Assembly: GCA_963781065.1 (NCBI GenBank)
Contig: CAWAET010000004.1
Coordinates: forward strand, 682,001-746,000
Origin: CALZJC01 sp963781065
Lineage (GTDB): Bacteria > Acidobacteriota > Thermoanaerobaculia > Multivoradales > JAHEKO01
Direction of reading: 5' to 3'
Length of the DNA stretch: 64,000 nucleotides
The notes beneath the pieces are model-generated. The model worked only from the letters and a program-made list of their open reading frames with translations. It had not been told where the DNA came from and did no database searches. Below are positions 14,712 through 23,508 of the stretch, piece after piece. Each line of letters starts with the position of its first letter. Position 1 is the first letter of the stretch. A program made the position numbers and the translations under genes.

Positions 14712-15767
14712 TCAGACGAAGACCAGGTGCGAGCGCCCGTCGTAGGCCTCGACGGTGCCGATGCGGGCGGCGCTCGAGACGCCCGCCTCGCGCAGCGCGG
14801 CGACCGCCTTCTCGGCCTCTTCGGCGGGCACCGCGGCGAGCAGGCCGCCGCTGGTCTGGGGATCGACGAAGATCTCCTCGTGCCAGCCGGGCAGCTCGCG
14901 CTCGAACCGCAGGGCGGCGGCGACCAGCTCGCGGTTGACCTTGTTGACACCGGTGCTCATGCCGCGGTGGTAGGCGTCGAGCGCCTCGTCCATCAGCGGC
15001 ACGGCGTCGACGTCGATGCGCATCGTCGTCGCGGGCGTGCCCTTGGCCATCTCGAAGGCGTGGCCGGCGAGGCCGAAGCCGGTGATGTCGGTGGCGGCGT
15101 GCACGGTGAAGCGCCGCAGGACCTCGGCGCTCGCCTTGTTGAGGGTGCTGATGGTCTCGATGCACGCCGCAAGCGCGCCCTCGGAGATCCAGCCCTTGAG
15201 GTTGGCGTTGAAGATCACGCCGCTGCCGATCGGCTTGGTGAGGACCAGCGCATCGCCCGGTTGGGCGCCGACGTTCCTCCAAATCTCGTCAGGGTGCACC
15301 AGGCCGGTGACCGCGAGGCCGTACTTGGGCTCCTCGTCCTCGGTGGTGTGACCGCCGGCCAGGACGGCGCCCGCTTCGGTGATCTTGGCGAGCGCCCCGG
15401 CAACCATCTGGTGCAGCACCTCGGGCCCCAGCTTGTCCGACGGGAAGCCGATCAGGTTGAGACAGGTCACCGGCCTGCCGCCCATGGCCCAGATGTCGCT
15501 CAGCGAGTTGGCGGCGGCGATCTGGCCGAACAGGAAGGGGTCGTCGACCGGTGGGGTGATGATGTCCGCGGTCGTCACCACCGCCAGCTCGTCGGTGAGG
15601 CGATAGACGGCGGCGTCGTCGCTGGTGTCGAAGCCCACGAGGAGGTTCGGGTCCTCGTTCGCGGGCAGGCCGCGGAGAAGCTCGCCGAGCCCGACCGGGC
15701 TCAACTTGGCCGCTCAGCCGCAGGTCTTGGCCAGGCTGGTCAGGGTCGGTTTCTTGAACAGTCCCAT
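14712..15767 (-). CDS. selD: selenide, water dikinase, selenocysteine-containing
   Basis: 351 residues if the in-frame TGA at codon 18 (15714-15716) is read as selenocysteine. The ATG at 15767 has an AGGAG ribosome binding site. The start reads TSLAKTCG-U-AAKLSPVGL, so Sec occupies the nucleophile position that is Cys in E. coli SelD, followed by the essential Lys. Downstream come FDTSDDAAVYRL, TTADIITPPVDDP, the AGGHTTEDEEPKYGL block and FVDPQTSGGLL, all as in SelD. It makes selenophosphate from selenide and ATP, the Se donor for selenocysteine and for selenoneine. It lies 49 bp behind senB on the same strand and would act as SenC. A SECIS-like hairpin follows the TGA. Conventional gene calling would start too late at 15704. 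Confidence 0.92.
15687..15702 (-). promoter_or_regulatory. bacterial SECIS-like hairpin in selD
   Basis: In the mRNA, GAGCCC-GGUC-GGGCUC forms a 6-bp stem with a GGUC loop starting 18 nt after the UGA. This is the position expected for bacterial SECIS elements, which bind SelB, and the loop is the same as in the E. coli fdhF element. It supports reading the TGA as selenocysteine. Confidence 0.75.
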
Positions 15768-15816
15768 CTCTCGTCTCTCCTTGTTGCGGCGCCTTCGGCA
15801 CCGTGAGGGCGGTGGC

Positions 15817-16767
15817 TCAGGCCAACTCCCCGATCAGGCTCGCCCAGGCAGCTTCCTCCAGCGCCGGGTCGAACCGCGGAGCCAGCGCCCCGCACAACGC
15901 AGTCAGCTCCTCGAGGAAGGCGGGCTGGCGCTCGCAGCGATCGATCAGCGTGGCGAGCTCCTCTGCCGCACCGACCGCGAAGTACCCTGGATAGTCCTCA
16001 CCGAGCATCCCCACAGAGCCGGAGACGCGGGAGGCAAGCACCGCCAGCCCCGCCACCACCGCTTCGGAGACGACGTTGGCGCCCCCCTCGAGCAGCGAAG
16101 ATAGCACCATGGCGTGGCAGCGCTTCAAAAGCCGCCGTACCTCCCAGCCGGGTCGCTCGCCCAGCCAGCGGTAGCGAGGGTTGGCGGCCATCTCGTCGCA
16201 GGCGGCGGCCTCCATCTCGGGGGTGAGTGCCTTCCCCGCATGCAGGACGCGCACCCGGCTCCCGGGCGGCAGCAGGCGGGCGGCGCGCGCGGCGAGCAAC
16301 GGGTCCTTCACCGGCCGCAGGTGGCCGATCACGCAGATGTCGAAAGTGCGGCGGCTGCGGCTGAGACCCGCCGCCGAGGGCTGGGCGGACTGATAGATGA
16401 CGCGGGTCTTGTCGCGCATCTCCGGCTCGAGCGCCGTCAGGCCCTCGCTCTGCAGCACGATAAGCCGGTCGGCCCAGGCCAGCGAGCGCCGCGCCTCTGG
16501 CGAGCCCGGCAGGTCGCGATAGAGATCGGTCCCGGTGAGCGCCACCACCAGGGGCCGGCCCGGATGGAGCTCGCGGAACCTGGCGGCCGCCGCGTGGCTC
16601 TTGCGCGCGTGCAGCGCCACCAGCAGGTCGCAGCGCCCGCCCGAGAGCTCCTGGTGGATCCCGACCCGGTGGCCGAGCCGCCGCAGAATCCGCGCCCAGC
16701 GCACCGCGGTGACCCGGTTGCCGGTGCGCGAGTGCGTCGGGGCGGGAGTGACGAGCTGGATGCGCAT
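15817..16767 (-). CDS. senB: SenB-like selenosugar synthase (GT4-type glycosyltransferase)
   Basis: 316 residues. The N-terminus (MRIQLVTPAPTHSRTGNRVT, ARILRRLGHRV) is characteristic of the SenB family (TIGR04348), which makes a selenosugar from selenophosphate and a UDP-sugar. The GT4 C-terminal half is visible: ICVIGHLRPVKDP for the nucleotide-sugar domain, and SSLLEGGANVVSEAVVAGLA with the donor-binding Glu. It lies between selD and the divergent senA, exactly as in described selenoneine clusters (Kayrouz et al., senA-senB-senC). Cytoplasmic. The assignment is firm from context plus motifs. Confidence 0.88.
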   Translation of the reverse strand: MRIQLVTPAPTHSRTGNRVTAVRWARILRRLGHRVGIHQELSGGRCDLLVALHARKSHAAAARFRELHPGRPLVVALTGTDLYRDLPGSPEARRSLAWADRLIVLQSEGLTALEPEMRDKTRVIYQSAQPSAAGLSRSRRTFDICVIGHLRPVKDPLLAARAARLLPPGSRVRVLHAGKALTPEMEAAACDEMAANPRYRWLGERPGWEVRRLLKRCHAMVLSSLLEGGANVVSEAVVAGLAVLASRVSGSVGMLGEDYPGYFAVGAAEELATLIDRCERQPAFLEELTALCGALAPRFDPALEEAAWASLIGELA

Positions 16768-16877
16768 GGGCGGCCGTTCTCGAGCCTGAGGAGCGGCCGC
16801 TACCGGACGGTTGCCGGGCTCGAGCTCCCCCGGTGCGGGAGTCTAGTGTAGTGGTCCGAGACTACAATCCAGGTGGA

Positions 16878-18194
16878 ATGAGCCTGTCGAACGAAGCTCT
16901 CGTCCTTCCACCTTCGCCCCGGACCCTGATCGCCCACCTCGAGGAGGCCCGCCGGCTTACTCTCGGCCTGGTCGCCGACCTCGACGACGAGCAGCTCATG
17001 GGCCCCCGCCTGGCGATCGTCAACCCGTTGCTCTGGGAGATCGGCCACGTCGCCTGGTTCCAGGAGAAGTGGTCGCTTCGCCACCTGCGGGGGCAGCAGC
17101 CGCTCGAGGAGCAGGCCGACGCCCTCTACGATTCGATGGCCGTCGCCCACGACACCCGCTGGGACCTGCCGCTGTTCACCCGCCAGGGCACTCTGGCCTA
17201 CATGCGGCGGGTGCTCGACTCGGTCATCGGGCACCTCGCCGCGGCGGACGAGCTCTCCTCCGAGGAGGTCTACTTCCACCTCCTGCCGCTGTTCCACGAG
17301 GACATGCACGGCGAGGCCTTCGCCTACACCCGGCAGACCCACGGCTACCCGGCACCCGAGGTCTACGGGCCGCCCGTCGACTCGCCGTCGCCGGCCGCCC
17401 TGCCGGGCGACGCCGAGGTCCCGGGTGGTTTGTTCCTGCTCGGCGCCGCGCCCGGCACGCCCTTCGTCTTCGACAACGAGAAGTGGCGGCACGAGGTCGA
17501 AGTGGCGCCCTTCCGCATCGCCCGCGCCGCCGTCACCCAGGGCCAGTTCGGGGAGTTTGTCGAGGACGGCGGCTACGAGCGCCGCGCGCTGTGGAGCGCC
17601 GAGGGCTGGACCTGGCGCGCCAGCGACGAGGTGACCGGACCGCTCTACTGGCGCCGCGCCGGCGGCGGCGGCTTCGAGCGGCGGCAGTTCGACCGCTGGG
17701 TCGAGATCGAGGACCAGCTGCCGGTCCTGCACGTGAGCTGGCACGAGGCGGAGGCCTACTGTCGCTGGGCCGGCCGCCGTCTGCCCGGCGAGGCGGAGTG
17801 GGAGCTGGCGGCCGCCGGCCCGGCCGCCGCCGGCGGAGGCAAGCGCACCTACCCCTGGGGAGACGAGCCCCGGGCCGACGGCCGGGCCAACCTCGACGGC
17901 CGCGCCGGCGGCCCGGTGACGGTCGGCGCCCTGGCCGGCGGCGACAGCCCGTTCGGCTGCCGGCAGATGATGGGCAACGTCTGGGAGTGGACCGCGGACG
18001 ACTTCGGTCCCTTCCCCGGATTCGAGCCGGATCCCTACAAGGAGTACTCCGCCCCCTGGTTCGGCGACCACAAGGTGCTGCGCGGCGGCTGCTGGGCGAC
18101 CCGCTTCCGCATGCTGCGCAACACCTGGCGAAACTTCTACCAGCCGCACCGCCGCGACGTCTGGGCCGGCTTCCGCACCTGCGCGGTGGACTAG
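16878..18194 (+). CDS. senA: SenA-like selenoneine synthase (DinB-FGE sulfatase-modifying fold, EgtB homolog)
   Basis: 438 residues from the ATG at 16878, which has AGGTGG just upstream; a GTG 45 bp earlier is less likely. The N-terminal DinB-like half carries the iron ligands (His56 in GHVAWFQ, and H140-x3-H144-x-E146 in HEDMHGE). The C-terminal FGE half runs from about residue 180 with HVSWHEAEAYCRWAGRRLPG and GNVWEWTADDF near 366. EgtB-type enzymes couple hercynine to a thiol; SenA does so with the selenosugar from SenB. Divergence from senB-selD across a 110-bp shared promoter region supports selenoneine over ergothioneine. A CTAG element begins inside its stop codon. Confidence 0.88.
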   Translation: MSLSNEALVLPPSPRTLIAHLEEARRLTLGLVADLDDEQLMGPRLAIVNPLLWEIGHVAWFQEKWSLRHLRGQQPLEEQADALYDSMAVAHDTRWDLPLFTRQGTLAYMRRVLDSVIGHLAAADELSSEEVYFHLLPLFHEDMHGEAFAYTRQTHGYPAPEVYGPPVDSPSPAALPGDAEVPGGLFLLGAAPGTPFVFDNEKWRHEVEVAPFRIARAAVTQGQFGEFVEDGGYERRALWSAEGWTWRASDEVTGPLYWRRAGGGGFERRQFDRWVEIEDQLPVLHVSWHEAEAYCRWAGRRLPGEAEWELAAAGPAAAGGGKRTYPWGDEPRADGRANLDGRAGGPVTVGALAGGDSPFGCRQMMGNVWEWTADDFGPFPGFEPDPYKEYSAPWFGDHKVLRGGCWATRFRMLRNTWRNFYQPHRRDVWAGFRTCAVD

Positions 18195-18374
18195 CCCGCC
18201 CTTCTCACCAGCTCTCGACTACGCCGACGTATGTACCTCAATTTGCGAGACTTCCCTCGGTCGGTCATCCTCAACGTACTTAAAGTACGTCTGTGGTGCC
18301 CTCGGTCGGTAAGTCCCACATCTTCAGGCACCTACGCCGGCTCGCTGCGAGAGCCGGTGAGAAGGGCGGGCTAG
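18191..18374. mobile_element. 184-bp palindromic CTAG-ended MITE-like element, copy B
   Basis: Same length and fold as copy A at 2599. The arms CTAGCCCGCCCTTCTCACC and the complement at the right pair perfectly; the apical stem is ACGTAC...GTACGT where copy A has GCGTGC...GCACGC, a compensatory change. The left CTAG overlaps the TAG stop of senA; the right CTAG lies 20 bp before the convergent transporter gene's end. No reading frame of its own. Confidence 0.7.
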
Positions 18375-18394
18375 CGAACCTCCCGCACGGAAGA

Positions 18395-19333
18395 CTAGGC
18401 GGCGCGGCGCACGACTTCCCTGGCCGCGGCCGACACCAGGTCGCCGACCAGTACGATGGCGGCGCCGATCAGCACCAGCACGAACATCTCGTCGTAGTGG
18501 TTGCGGGCCCGCGCGTCGACGATCCAGTAGCCCAGCGAGACGATGCCGAGCATGCCCAGCACGGTGGCCTCGCGCACGCAGGTCTCCCAGCGGTAGAAGA
18601 AGAACAGCAGGAAGCGGGGGAATACCAGGGGGAAGACCCCCAGCAACAGGATCTGGGAACGGCTCGCCCCCATCCCGCGCAGCGCCGCCAGCGGCGCCGG
18701 GTCCAGGTTCTCCGCCACCTCCGAGGTGAGCTTGCCCAGGATCCCGGCGTTGTGCAGGGCCAGCGCCAGGACTGCCGGCCAGGGCGTCGGGCCGAGCAGG
18801 GCGAGCAGCACGAATGCCCAGACGAACTCGGGAATGGAGCGGACGAAGATCATCACCGCCCGCGCCAGCGTCACCACCAGCCACCATAGGACTTGCCGGG
18901 CGCGGTTCGGCGGCCGGGGCGCGGGCAGATAGGGCTCGGCGCGGGCGATGGTGCGGGTGGCCGCCGGCGCCAGCGCCAGCGCCGCCAGGGCGGCCAGCAC
19001 GATGGCGGCGATCGACAAGGCCAGGGTGATGACCGCCGCCGACCAGCCCCGCGAGCTCATGACCTCGGCCAGCCAGGCGCCGGTGGCGCGCAGCGCCGAA
19101 CCTCCTTCGGCCACCGGCTCCGCCGCCGCCCGCTCCTGCAGGGGGTAGGGGCGCAGCTCGCCGAGGAAGCGCTCGAGGTTGCCCAGCCGGCGCTGGTTGA
19201 AGAGCTCACCCGGATCGAGCTCGCCGCTCGTCCAGGCCCAGACCATGAGCGCCAGCAAAGCCAGTCCGCTCCACCGGGCCAGCCGGCTGCGAGGGCGCTG
19301 ATGGTAGAGGAGGTGGATCTCGCGGTCGCTCAC
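18395..19333 (-). CDS. PhnE-type ABC permease, second subunit (putative selenium oxyanion importer)
   Basis: 312 residues from a GTG overlapping the first permease by four bases. One N-terminal membrane segment, a periplasmic stretch, then a BPD_transp_1 core with several helices; the EAA-like loop reads LRGMGASRSQILLLGVFPLV near residue 210. It is a homolog of the permease encoded at 19330. Phosphonate, phosphite and selenium importers of this class often have two different PhnE subunits. Last gene of the operon starting at 23351. Confidence 0.87.
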   Translation of the reverse strand: MSDREIHLLYHQRPRSRLARWSGLALLALMVWAWTSGELDPGELFNQRRLGNLERFLGELRPYPLQERAAAEPVAEGGSALRATGAWLAEVMSSRGWSAAVITLALSIAAIVLAALAALALAPAATRTIARAEPYLPAPRPPNRARQVLWWLVVTLARAVMIFVRSIPEFVWAFVLLALLGPTPWPAVLALALHNAGILGKLTSEVAENLDPAPLAALRGMGASRSQILLLGVFPLVFPRFLLFFFYRWETCVREATVLGMLGIVSLGYWIVDARARNHYDEMFVLVLIGAAIVLVGDLVSAAAREVVRRAA

Positions 19334-20214
19334 GCGACAAACCTCCGGCGCAGGGCGCCGCTCCACCACTCGACCAGGATCACCAGCAGGCAGAGGGCGT
19401 ACAGATAGGTCCAGACTTCGCCGTAGTGCAGGTTCTCGAACGACGCCGCCAGGTAGTAGCCCAAGGTCGGGTAGCCGAAGAAGCCGAGCACCGCCGAGGA
19501 GCGCAGCGAGCACTCGAAGCGGTAGAAGGCGTAGGCGCTCATGTCGGGCAGCGCCCGTGGCAGGAGGCCGAAGAGGAAGACCTGGGCCGGCGAGGCGCCG
19601 GCCGCGCGCAGGGCATTGGCCGCTTCGCGCGGCGCCTCGTCGATGAGCTCGGAGAAGACCTTGGCCATCGTGCCACCGAAGGGGATGGCAATGGCGATGA
19701 CCGCCGCCAGGTTGCTCAGCCCAAAGGCGGCCAGGAAGAGGACCGCCCACAGCAGCTCGTGGACCGAGCGCATCAGGGCGATGACCACGCGGGTGCCGCC
19801 GTAGAGCGCCAGGCTGGGGCCGCGGCCGAGCAGCCGGCGCCCCCGCCCGCGGCCGCCCATCGGGTCCTCGGTCCACCAGGCGGTAGAGCCCAGGAAGCCG
19901 AGGAGGATGCCGACGAGGATCGACAGGCTCATCGCCGCGGCGGCGAAGAGGACCGTCGTGCGCAGCGCGACGAGCACCTTGAGCGCCAGCGGCGGCGCCG
20001 TCTCGGGGACGAAATCCGCCTCGTAGGTCAGGGCCGGAGAGAGCGCGCGGGAGAAGAACTCGCCGGCCAACGCGAGCCCACCGCTGCTGGGGACGAGCTC
20101 TCGCGGGTCGAGCTTCAGGGTGAGGCCGGCGGCCAGTCCGGCGGCGAGGATGCCGGCCAGCACGAGCCGCCGCAAGCCGGCGGTCGGACGCCGCTCAGCC
20201 CGCGCCGTGGTCAA
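19330..20214 (-). CDS. PhnE-type ABC permease, first subunit (putative selenium oxyanion importer)
   Basis: 294 residues. The TTG at 20214 overlaps the ATPase end by 20 bp and is the best fit for a start. One N-terminal helix, then AMSLSILVGILLGFLGSTAW and further helices of the BPD_transp_1 fold; the coupling loop reads LRAAGASPAQVFLFGLLPRA. Inner-membrane subunit partnered with the ATPase, the lipoprotein and the second permease. Transport of selenate or selenite is inferred from the neighbouring senA, senB and selD; phosphonate or phosphate remains possible. Confidence 0.85.
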   Translation of the reverse strand: MTTARAERRPTAGLRRLVLAGILAAGLAAGLTLKLDPRELVPSSGGLALAGEFFSRALSPALTYEADFVPETAPPLALKVLVALRTTVLFAAAAMSLSILVGILLGFLGSTAWWTEDPMGGRGRGRRLLGRGPSLALYGGTRVVIALMRSVHELLWAVLFLAAFGLSNLAAVIAIAIPFGGTMAKVFSELIDEAPREAANALRAAGASPAQVFLFGLLPRALPDMSAYAFYRFECSLRSSAVLGFFGYPTLGYYLAASFENLHYGEVWTYLYALCLLVILVEWWSGALRRRFVA

Positions 20215-20977
20215 CGGTCACCAGCTCGTAGAGGGTTTTGAAGTCGCCGTCGTCCAGGTCCGCCGTTGACTCGTCGAAAGCCACCTCGCCATGCCGCAGA
20301 CCGACCAGCCGCGGCAGGAACTCGCGCGCCAGCTCGAGGTTGTGCAGGCTGACGCAGAGGGTGAGGCCGCGCTCGCGCGACAGCTCGACCAGCAGGCCGA
20401 TGGTGTCGCGGGCCCGCGCCGGATCGACGCTCGACACCGGCTCGTCGGCGAGCAGCGCCGCCGGCTCCGCGAACAGCGCCCGGGCGATCGCCACCCGCTG
20501 TTGCTGGCCGCCGGAGAGCCGGTCGGTGCGGTCGTAGAGCTTCTCGGCGATGCCCACCCGGGCGAGGATCTCGTAGGCCCGACGCACCTCCGCCCGCGGC
20601 GGCATCAGCAGCAGGCGCGCCGCGCCGAGCAGCGAAGTGCGGCCGATCTTGCCGGCGAGCACGTTCTGCAGCACCCGCAGGCTGGGCACCAGGCTGAGGT
20701 TCTGATGGATGGTGCCGATGCGGCTGCGCACCCGGCGCAGCTGGGCGAGGGTCAGGTCGCGCAGGTCCTCGCCGGCCACCTCCACCGACCCGGCTCTGGG
20801 GCGCAGGGTACCGTTGAGCAGCCTGAGGAGCGTCGTCTTGCCGGCGCCGCTGGGGCCGACAAGACCCACCAACTCGCCGGGCTCGATCGCCAGGTCGATG
20901 TCGCGCAGCGCCGGTCCGCGACCGTCGTAGGCGACCGAAACCCGCTCGAGCCGGAAGCCGGCGCTACCGATCTGCAT
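20195..20977 (-). CDS. PhnC-type ABC transporter ATP-binding protein
   Basis: 260 residues. Walker A GPSGAGKTTLLRLL (about 40-53), Q-loop in RIGTIHQNLSLVPSLRVLQN, signature LSGGQQQRVAIARALF near 155, Walker B LLADEPVSSVDPA and the switch His in VSLHNLELA. This is the PhnC subgroup. It energises the adjacent PhnE pair. It overlaps the permease downstream and begins 14 bp after the binding protein gene, so tightly coupled. Confidence 0.9.
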   Translation of the reverse strand: MQIGSAGFRLERVSVAYDGRGPALRDIDLAIEPGELVGLVGPSGAGKTTLLRLLNGTLRPRAGSVEVAGEDLRDLTLAQLRRVRSRIGTIHQNLSLVPSLRVLQNVLAGKIGRTSLLGAARLLLMPPRAEVRRAYEILARVGIAEKLYDRTDRLSGGQQQRVAIARALFAEPAALLADEPVSSVDPARARDTIGLLVELSRERGLTLCVSLHNLELAREFLPRLVGLRHGEVAFDESTADLDDGDFKTLYELVTVDHGAG

Positions 20978-20990
20978 GCCGCGGGGCCGG

Positions 20991-21929
20991 CTAACGCAGC
21001 ATGCCCAGCTCTTCGGCCACCTGGCGGATGCCGTCGAACTCTTCGTTGCGCGCCGCGATCAGCCGCTCGCGCGGCAGCGCGGCGAGCAGCTCGGGATCGT
21101 CGATCGCCAGCAGCGCCGCCTGCAGGCGGTCGGTGAAGCCGTCGCCGAAGACCTCGTCGAGGTCGGGTTGCACGGTCCAGTTGTAATCGGCGTAGTAGGG
21201 CGTCTGCCAGATGATCCGGCAGACCTCGGGATCGGTCGAACCGGCCGCGACCCGCTTGTTGTAGACCTTGTAGTTCACCGCGCCGATCTCGTACTGGCCG
21301 GACTCGACCAGCTCCACGGTCTTGTCGTGGCTGCCCGAAAAGCCGACCGGCTCGGCGAAGAGCTCGGCCGGCCCCTGACCGGTCGCCTCGCGGATGAAGT
21401 ACTCCGGCATCAGCCGGCCCGAGGTCGAGCTCTCCGAGCCGAAGGTGAAGCGGTAGGCCCCGATGTCCGCGGGAAGCTCGTCGGCCCGCTCGAGGCCGGT
21501 GTCGCGGTGGGCGATGAAGTAGGAGTAGTACTGGGGGTCCGCCTCGCCCTGGGCGATCGCCCGGGCGCCGGGCACCGCGTTGCGCGCCTGCACTCCGGTG
21601 AGGCCGCCGAACCAGGAGAGGTCGACGTCGCCGTTACGGAACATCTCGACCGACGCCTGGTAGTCGTGCGCCGGCACGTACTCGACCTCGACCCCCAGCG
21701 CCTGCGCCAGGTAGTCGGCAAAGGGGCCGAACTTCTCCGCCAGCTCGGTCGTGTTCTGGTCGGGGATGGCGCCGAAGCGCAGCGGCCGCTCCTCGGCGGC
21801 CGGCGGCGCGGCCCCGCCGCCGCATGCCGCCGCGACGAGCGCAACGCCCAGTAGCGCGGCGATCGCCGCCCGCGCGGCCATTCGTCCCCGGCCGGCTCCG
21901 GCCAGGGGTGTTCTCTGTGACTCTCGCAT
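20991..21929 (-). CDS. PhnD-type periplasmic binding lipoprotein, putative selenate/selenite binder
   Basis: 312 residues, ATG with AGGAG ribosome binding site. The signal peptide ends in a lipobox (LVAAAC), so it is anchored as a lipoprotein. The mature part has LRFGAIPDQNTTELAEKFGP, YVPAHDYQASVEMFRNGDVD, SWFGGLTGVQAR and FTFGSESSTSGRLMPEYF, as in PhnD. A PhnD-like subfamily (TIGR04553) is associated with selenium metabolism genes, and this copy lies near selD, senB and senA. Binding of a selenium oxyanion is inference from that context. Confidence 0.83.
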   Translation of the reverse strand: MRESQRTPLAGAGRGRMAARAAIAALLGVALVAAACGGGAAPPAAEERPLRFGAIPDQNTTELAEKFGPFADYLAQALGVEVEYVPAHDYQASVEMFRNGDVDLSWFGGLTGVQARNAVPGARAIAQGEADPQYYSYFIAHRDTGLERADELPADIGAYRFTFGSESSTSGRLMPEYFIREATGQGPAELFAEPVGFSGSHDKTVELVESGQYEIGAVNYKVYNKRVAAGSTDPEVCRIIWQTPYYADYNWTVQPDLDEVFGDGFTDRLQAALLAIDDPELLAALPRERLIAARNEEFDGIRQVAEELGMLR

Positions 21930-21965
21930 TCTGGTTCTCCTCTTCTGGTCTTCCCGGGAGTGATC

Positions 21966-23351
21966 CTAACCGTCCGCGAGCGGCACGAGCCCCTGCAGGA
22001 CCGTTGGGATCAGCTCGCTGACCGTCGGGTGGATGTGAACGGCGCGCGAAATGGTCGTGTAGGGGCGTTTGGCGTACATCACGTCGAGCAGCGTATGGAC
22101 CGCCTCGTCGCCGCTCAGCCCCAGGATCGAGGCGCCGAGGATCTCCTCGGTCTCCGCGTCCACCAGGATCTTCATGAAGCCGCGGGTTTCGCCGAACTCG
22201 CGCGCCCGGCCGACCTGGGTCATCGGCCTGGTGCCGACGAGCGCCTTGCGGCCGGACTCGCGCACCTCGCGCTCGGTCATGCCGATCCGGCCGAGCGGCG
22301 GGTCGATGAACAGACCGTAGCAGGGGATGCGGTCGGTGACGCGCCGCGTCTCGCCGTCCAGGAGGTTCGCGGCGACGATCTCGTAGTCGTTGTACGAGGT
22401 GTGGGTGAACGCCCCGCGCCCGTTGACCTCGCCGAGCGCCCAGACCCCCTCGGCGCTGGTGCGCAGCTCGTCGTCCACCTGGATGTAGCCGCGCTCGTTG
22501 GTCTCGATGCCGGCCTCCTCGAGCCCCAGGTCGTGGGTGTTCGGCACCCGGCCCACCGCCAGCAGAACGTGGCTGCCGTCGATCGGCGCCGCGTCCTTCT
22601 CGCAGTCGACGGCCATGCGCACGCCGCGGGGCCCCGGCTCGAAGCCGATGCACTCGGCAGCGAGCCGCACTTGCACGCCCTCTGCCTCGAGGATCTCCCG
22701 CACCGCCTCGGAGACGTCCTCGTCCTCCCGCGCGATGAGCCGGTCCTTCGTCTCGACCACGGTGACCTCCGCGCCGAAGCGACGGTACATCTGGCCGAAC
22801 TCGAGGCCGATGTAGCTGCCGCCGACGATCAGCAGGTGCTCGGGCAGAAAGTCCACCTCCATCATGCTCGAGTTGGTCAGGTAGTCGATCCGGTCGATGC
22901 CGGCCATCTCCGGGACCCGGGCGCGGGCGCCGACGTTGATGAAGATCCGATCGGCGGTCAGCGTCTCGCCGTCGACTTCGAGCGATCGCGGCCCCGTGAA
23001 GCGCGCGTGGCCGCGAATCAGGGTCACGTTCTTCATCCGCTCGATCCAGTCGCCGAGCCCCTCGCGTGATTCCCCAACGATCTCGTCCTTGCGCGCCTTG
23101 ACCCGTTCCATGTCGACGGTCACCTCGCCGCCCACCCGGACCCCGAACTCGGCCGCCCGCCTCGCCTGCCAGGCGACGCGGGCGCTTCCCACCAGCGTCT
23201 TGCTGGGGATGCAGCCCACGTTCACGCAGGTGCCCCCGAGCAGGTGGCGCTCGACGATCGCCGTCTTCGAGCCGGCCTTGCCGAGCCGGTGGGCGAGGGA
23301 CGGCCCGGCCTGGCCGGCGCCGATCACGATGGCGTCATAGTTGGTCGTCAT
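21966..23351 (-). CDS. FAD-dependent pyridine nucleotide-disulfide oxidoreductase (mercuric reductase/lipoamide dehydrogenase-like)
   Basis: 461 residues. FAD-binding IVIGAGQAGPSLAHRLGKAG at the start, redox-active pair GGTCVNVGCIPSKTL near 40-54, NAD(P)-binding LIVGGSYIGLEFGQMYRRFG near 175-194, and the dimerisation domain with the active-site HIHPTVSE near the C-terminus. It lacks the extra C-terminal Cys pair of true mercuric reductases. First gene of the operon with the PhnDCE2-type importer, 36 bp upstream of the binding protein. It may reduce an imported selenium oxyanion or keep low-molecular thiols reduced, which is inference. Confidence 0.87.
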   Translation of the reverse strand: MTTNYDAIVIGAGQAGPSLAHRLGKAGSKTAIVERHLLGGTCVNVGCIPSKTLVGSARVAWQARRAAEFGVRVGGEVTVDMERVKARKDEIVGESREGLGDWIERMKNVTLIRGHARFTGPRSLEVDGETLTADRIFINVGARARVPEMAGIDRIDYLTNSSMMEVDFLPEHLLIVGGSYIGLEFGQMYRRFGAEVTVVETKDRLIAREDEDVSEAVREILEAEGVQVRLAAECIGFEPGPRGVRMAVDCEKDAAPIDGSHVLLAVGRVPNTHDLGLEEAGIETNERGYIQVDDELRTSAEGVWALGEVNGRGAFTHTSYNDYEIVAANLLDGETRRVTDRIPCYGLFIDPPLGRIGMTEREVRESGRKALVGTRPMTQVGRAREFGETRGFMKILVDAETEEILGASILGLSGDEAVHTLLDVMYAKRPYTTISRAVHIHPTVSELIPTVLQGLVPLADG

Positions 23352-23508
23352 TGGGGTTCCTGCGCGCGAAGCGAGCGCCGCCGAGTATAAGTGCTGTCGA
23401 CAGCGTAGCGTCGAGGTTTGGCAAGGCGTGGCGTTCCAGGCGGCGCCTCGCTGAGGCGTAGCCGGAACGACCGAGCGAAGCCGCCCCGGCCCCCGAGCCT
23501 GCCGGGCG

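Noticed and set aside
13776..15806. Long plus-strand reading frame of over 600 codons across selD
   Set aside because: It runs antisense to selD and out of frame through the two small genes before it; composition is Arg/Gly/Gln/Ala shadow typical of high-GC DNA with no domain.
16833..16877. GTG start for SenA 45 bp upstream
   Set aside because: The ATG at 16878 has a closer ribosome binding site and matches the family length.
16878..18194. Ergothioneine (EgtB) instead of selenoneine (SenA)
   Set aside because: EgtD and EgtC-like genes are absent nearby, whereas SenB-type transferase and selD are adjacent; some uncertainty remains because EgtD could be elsewhere.
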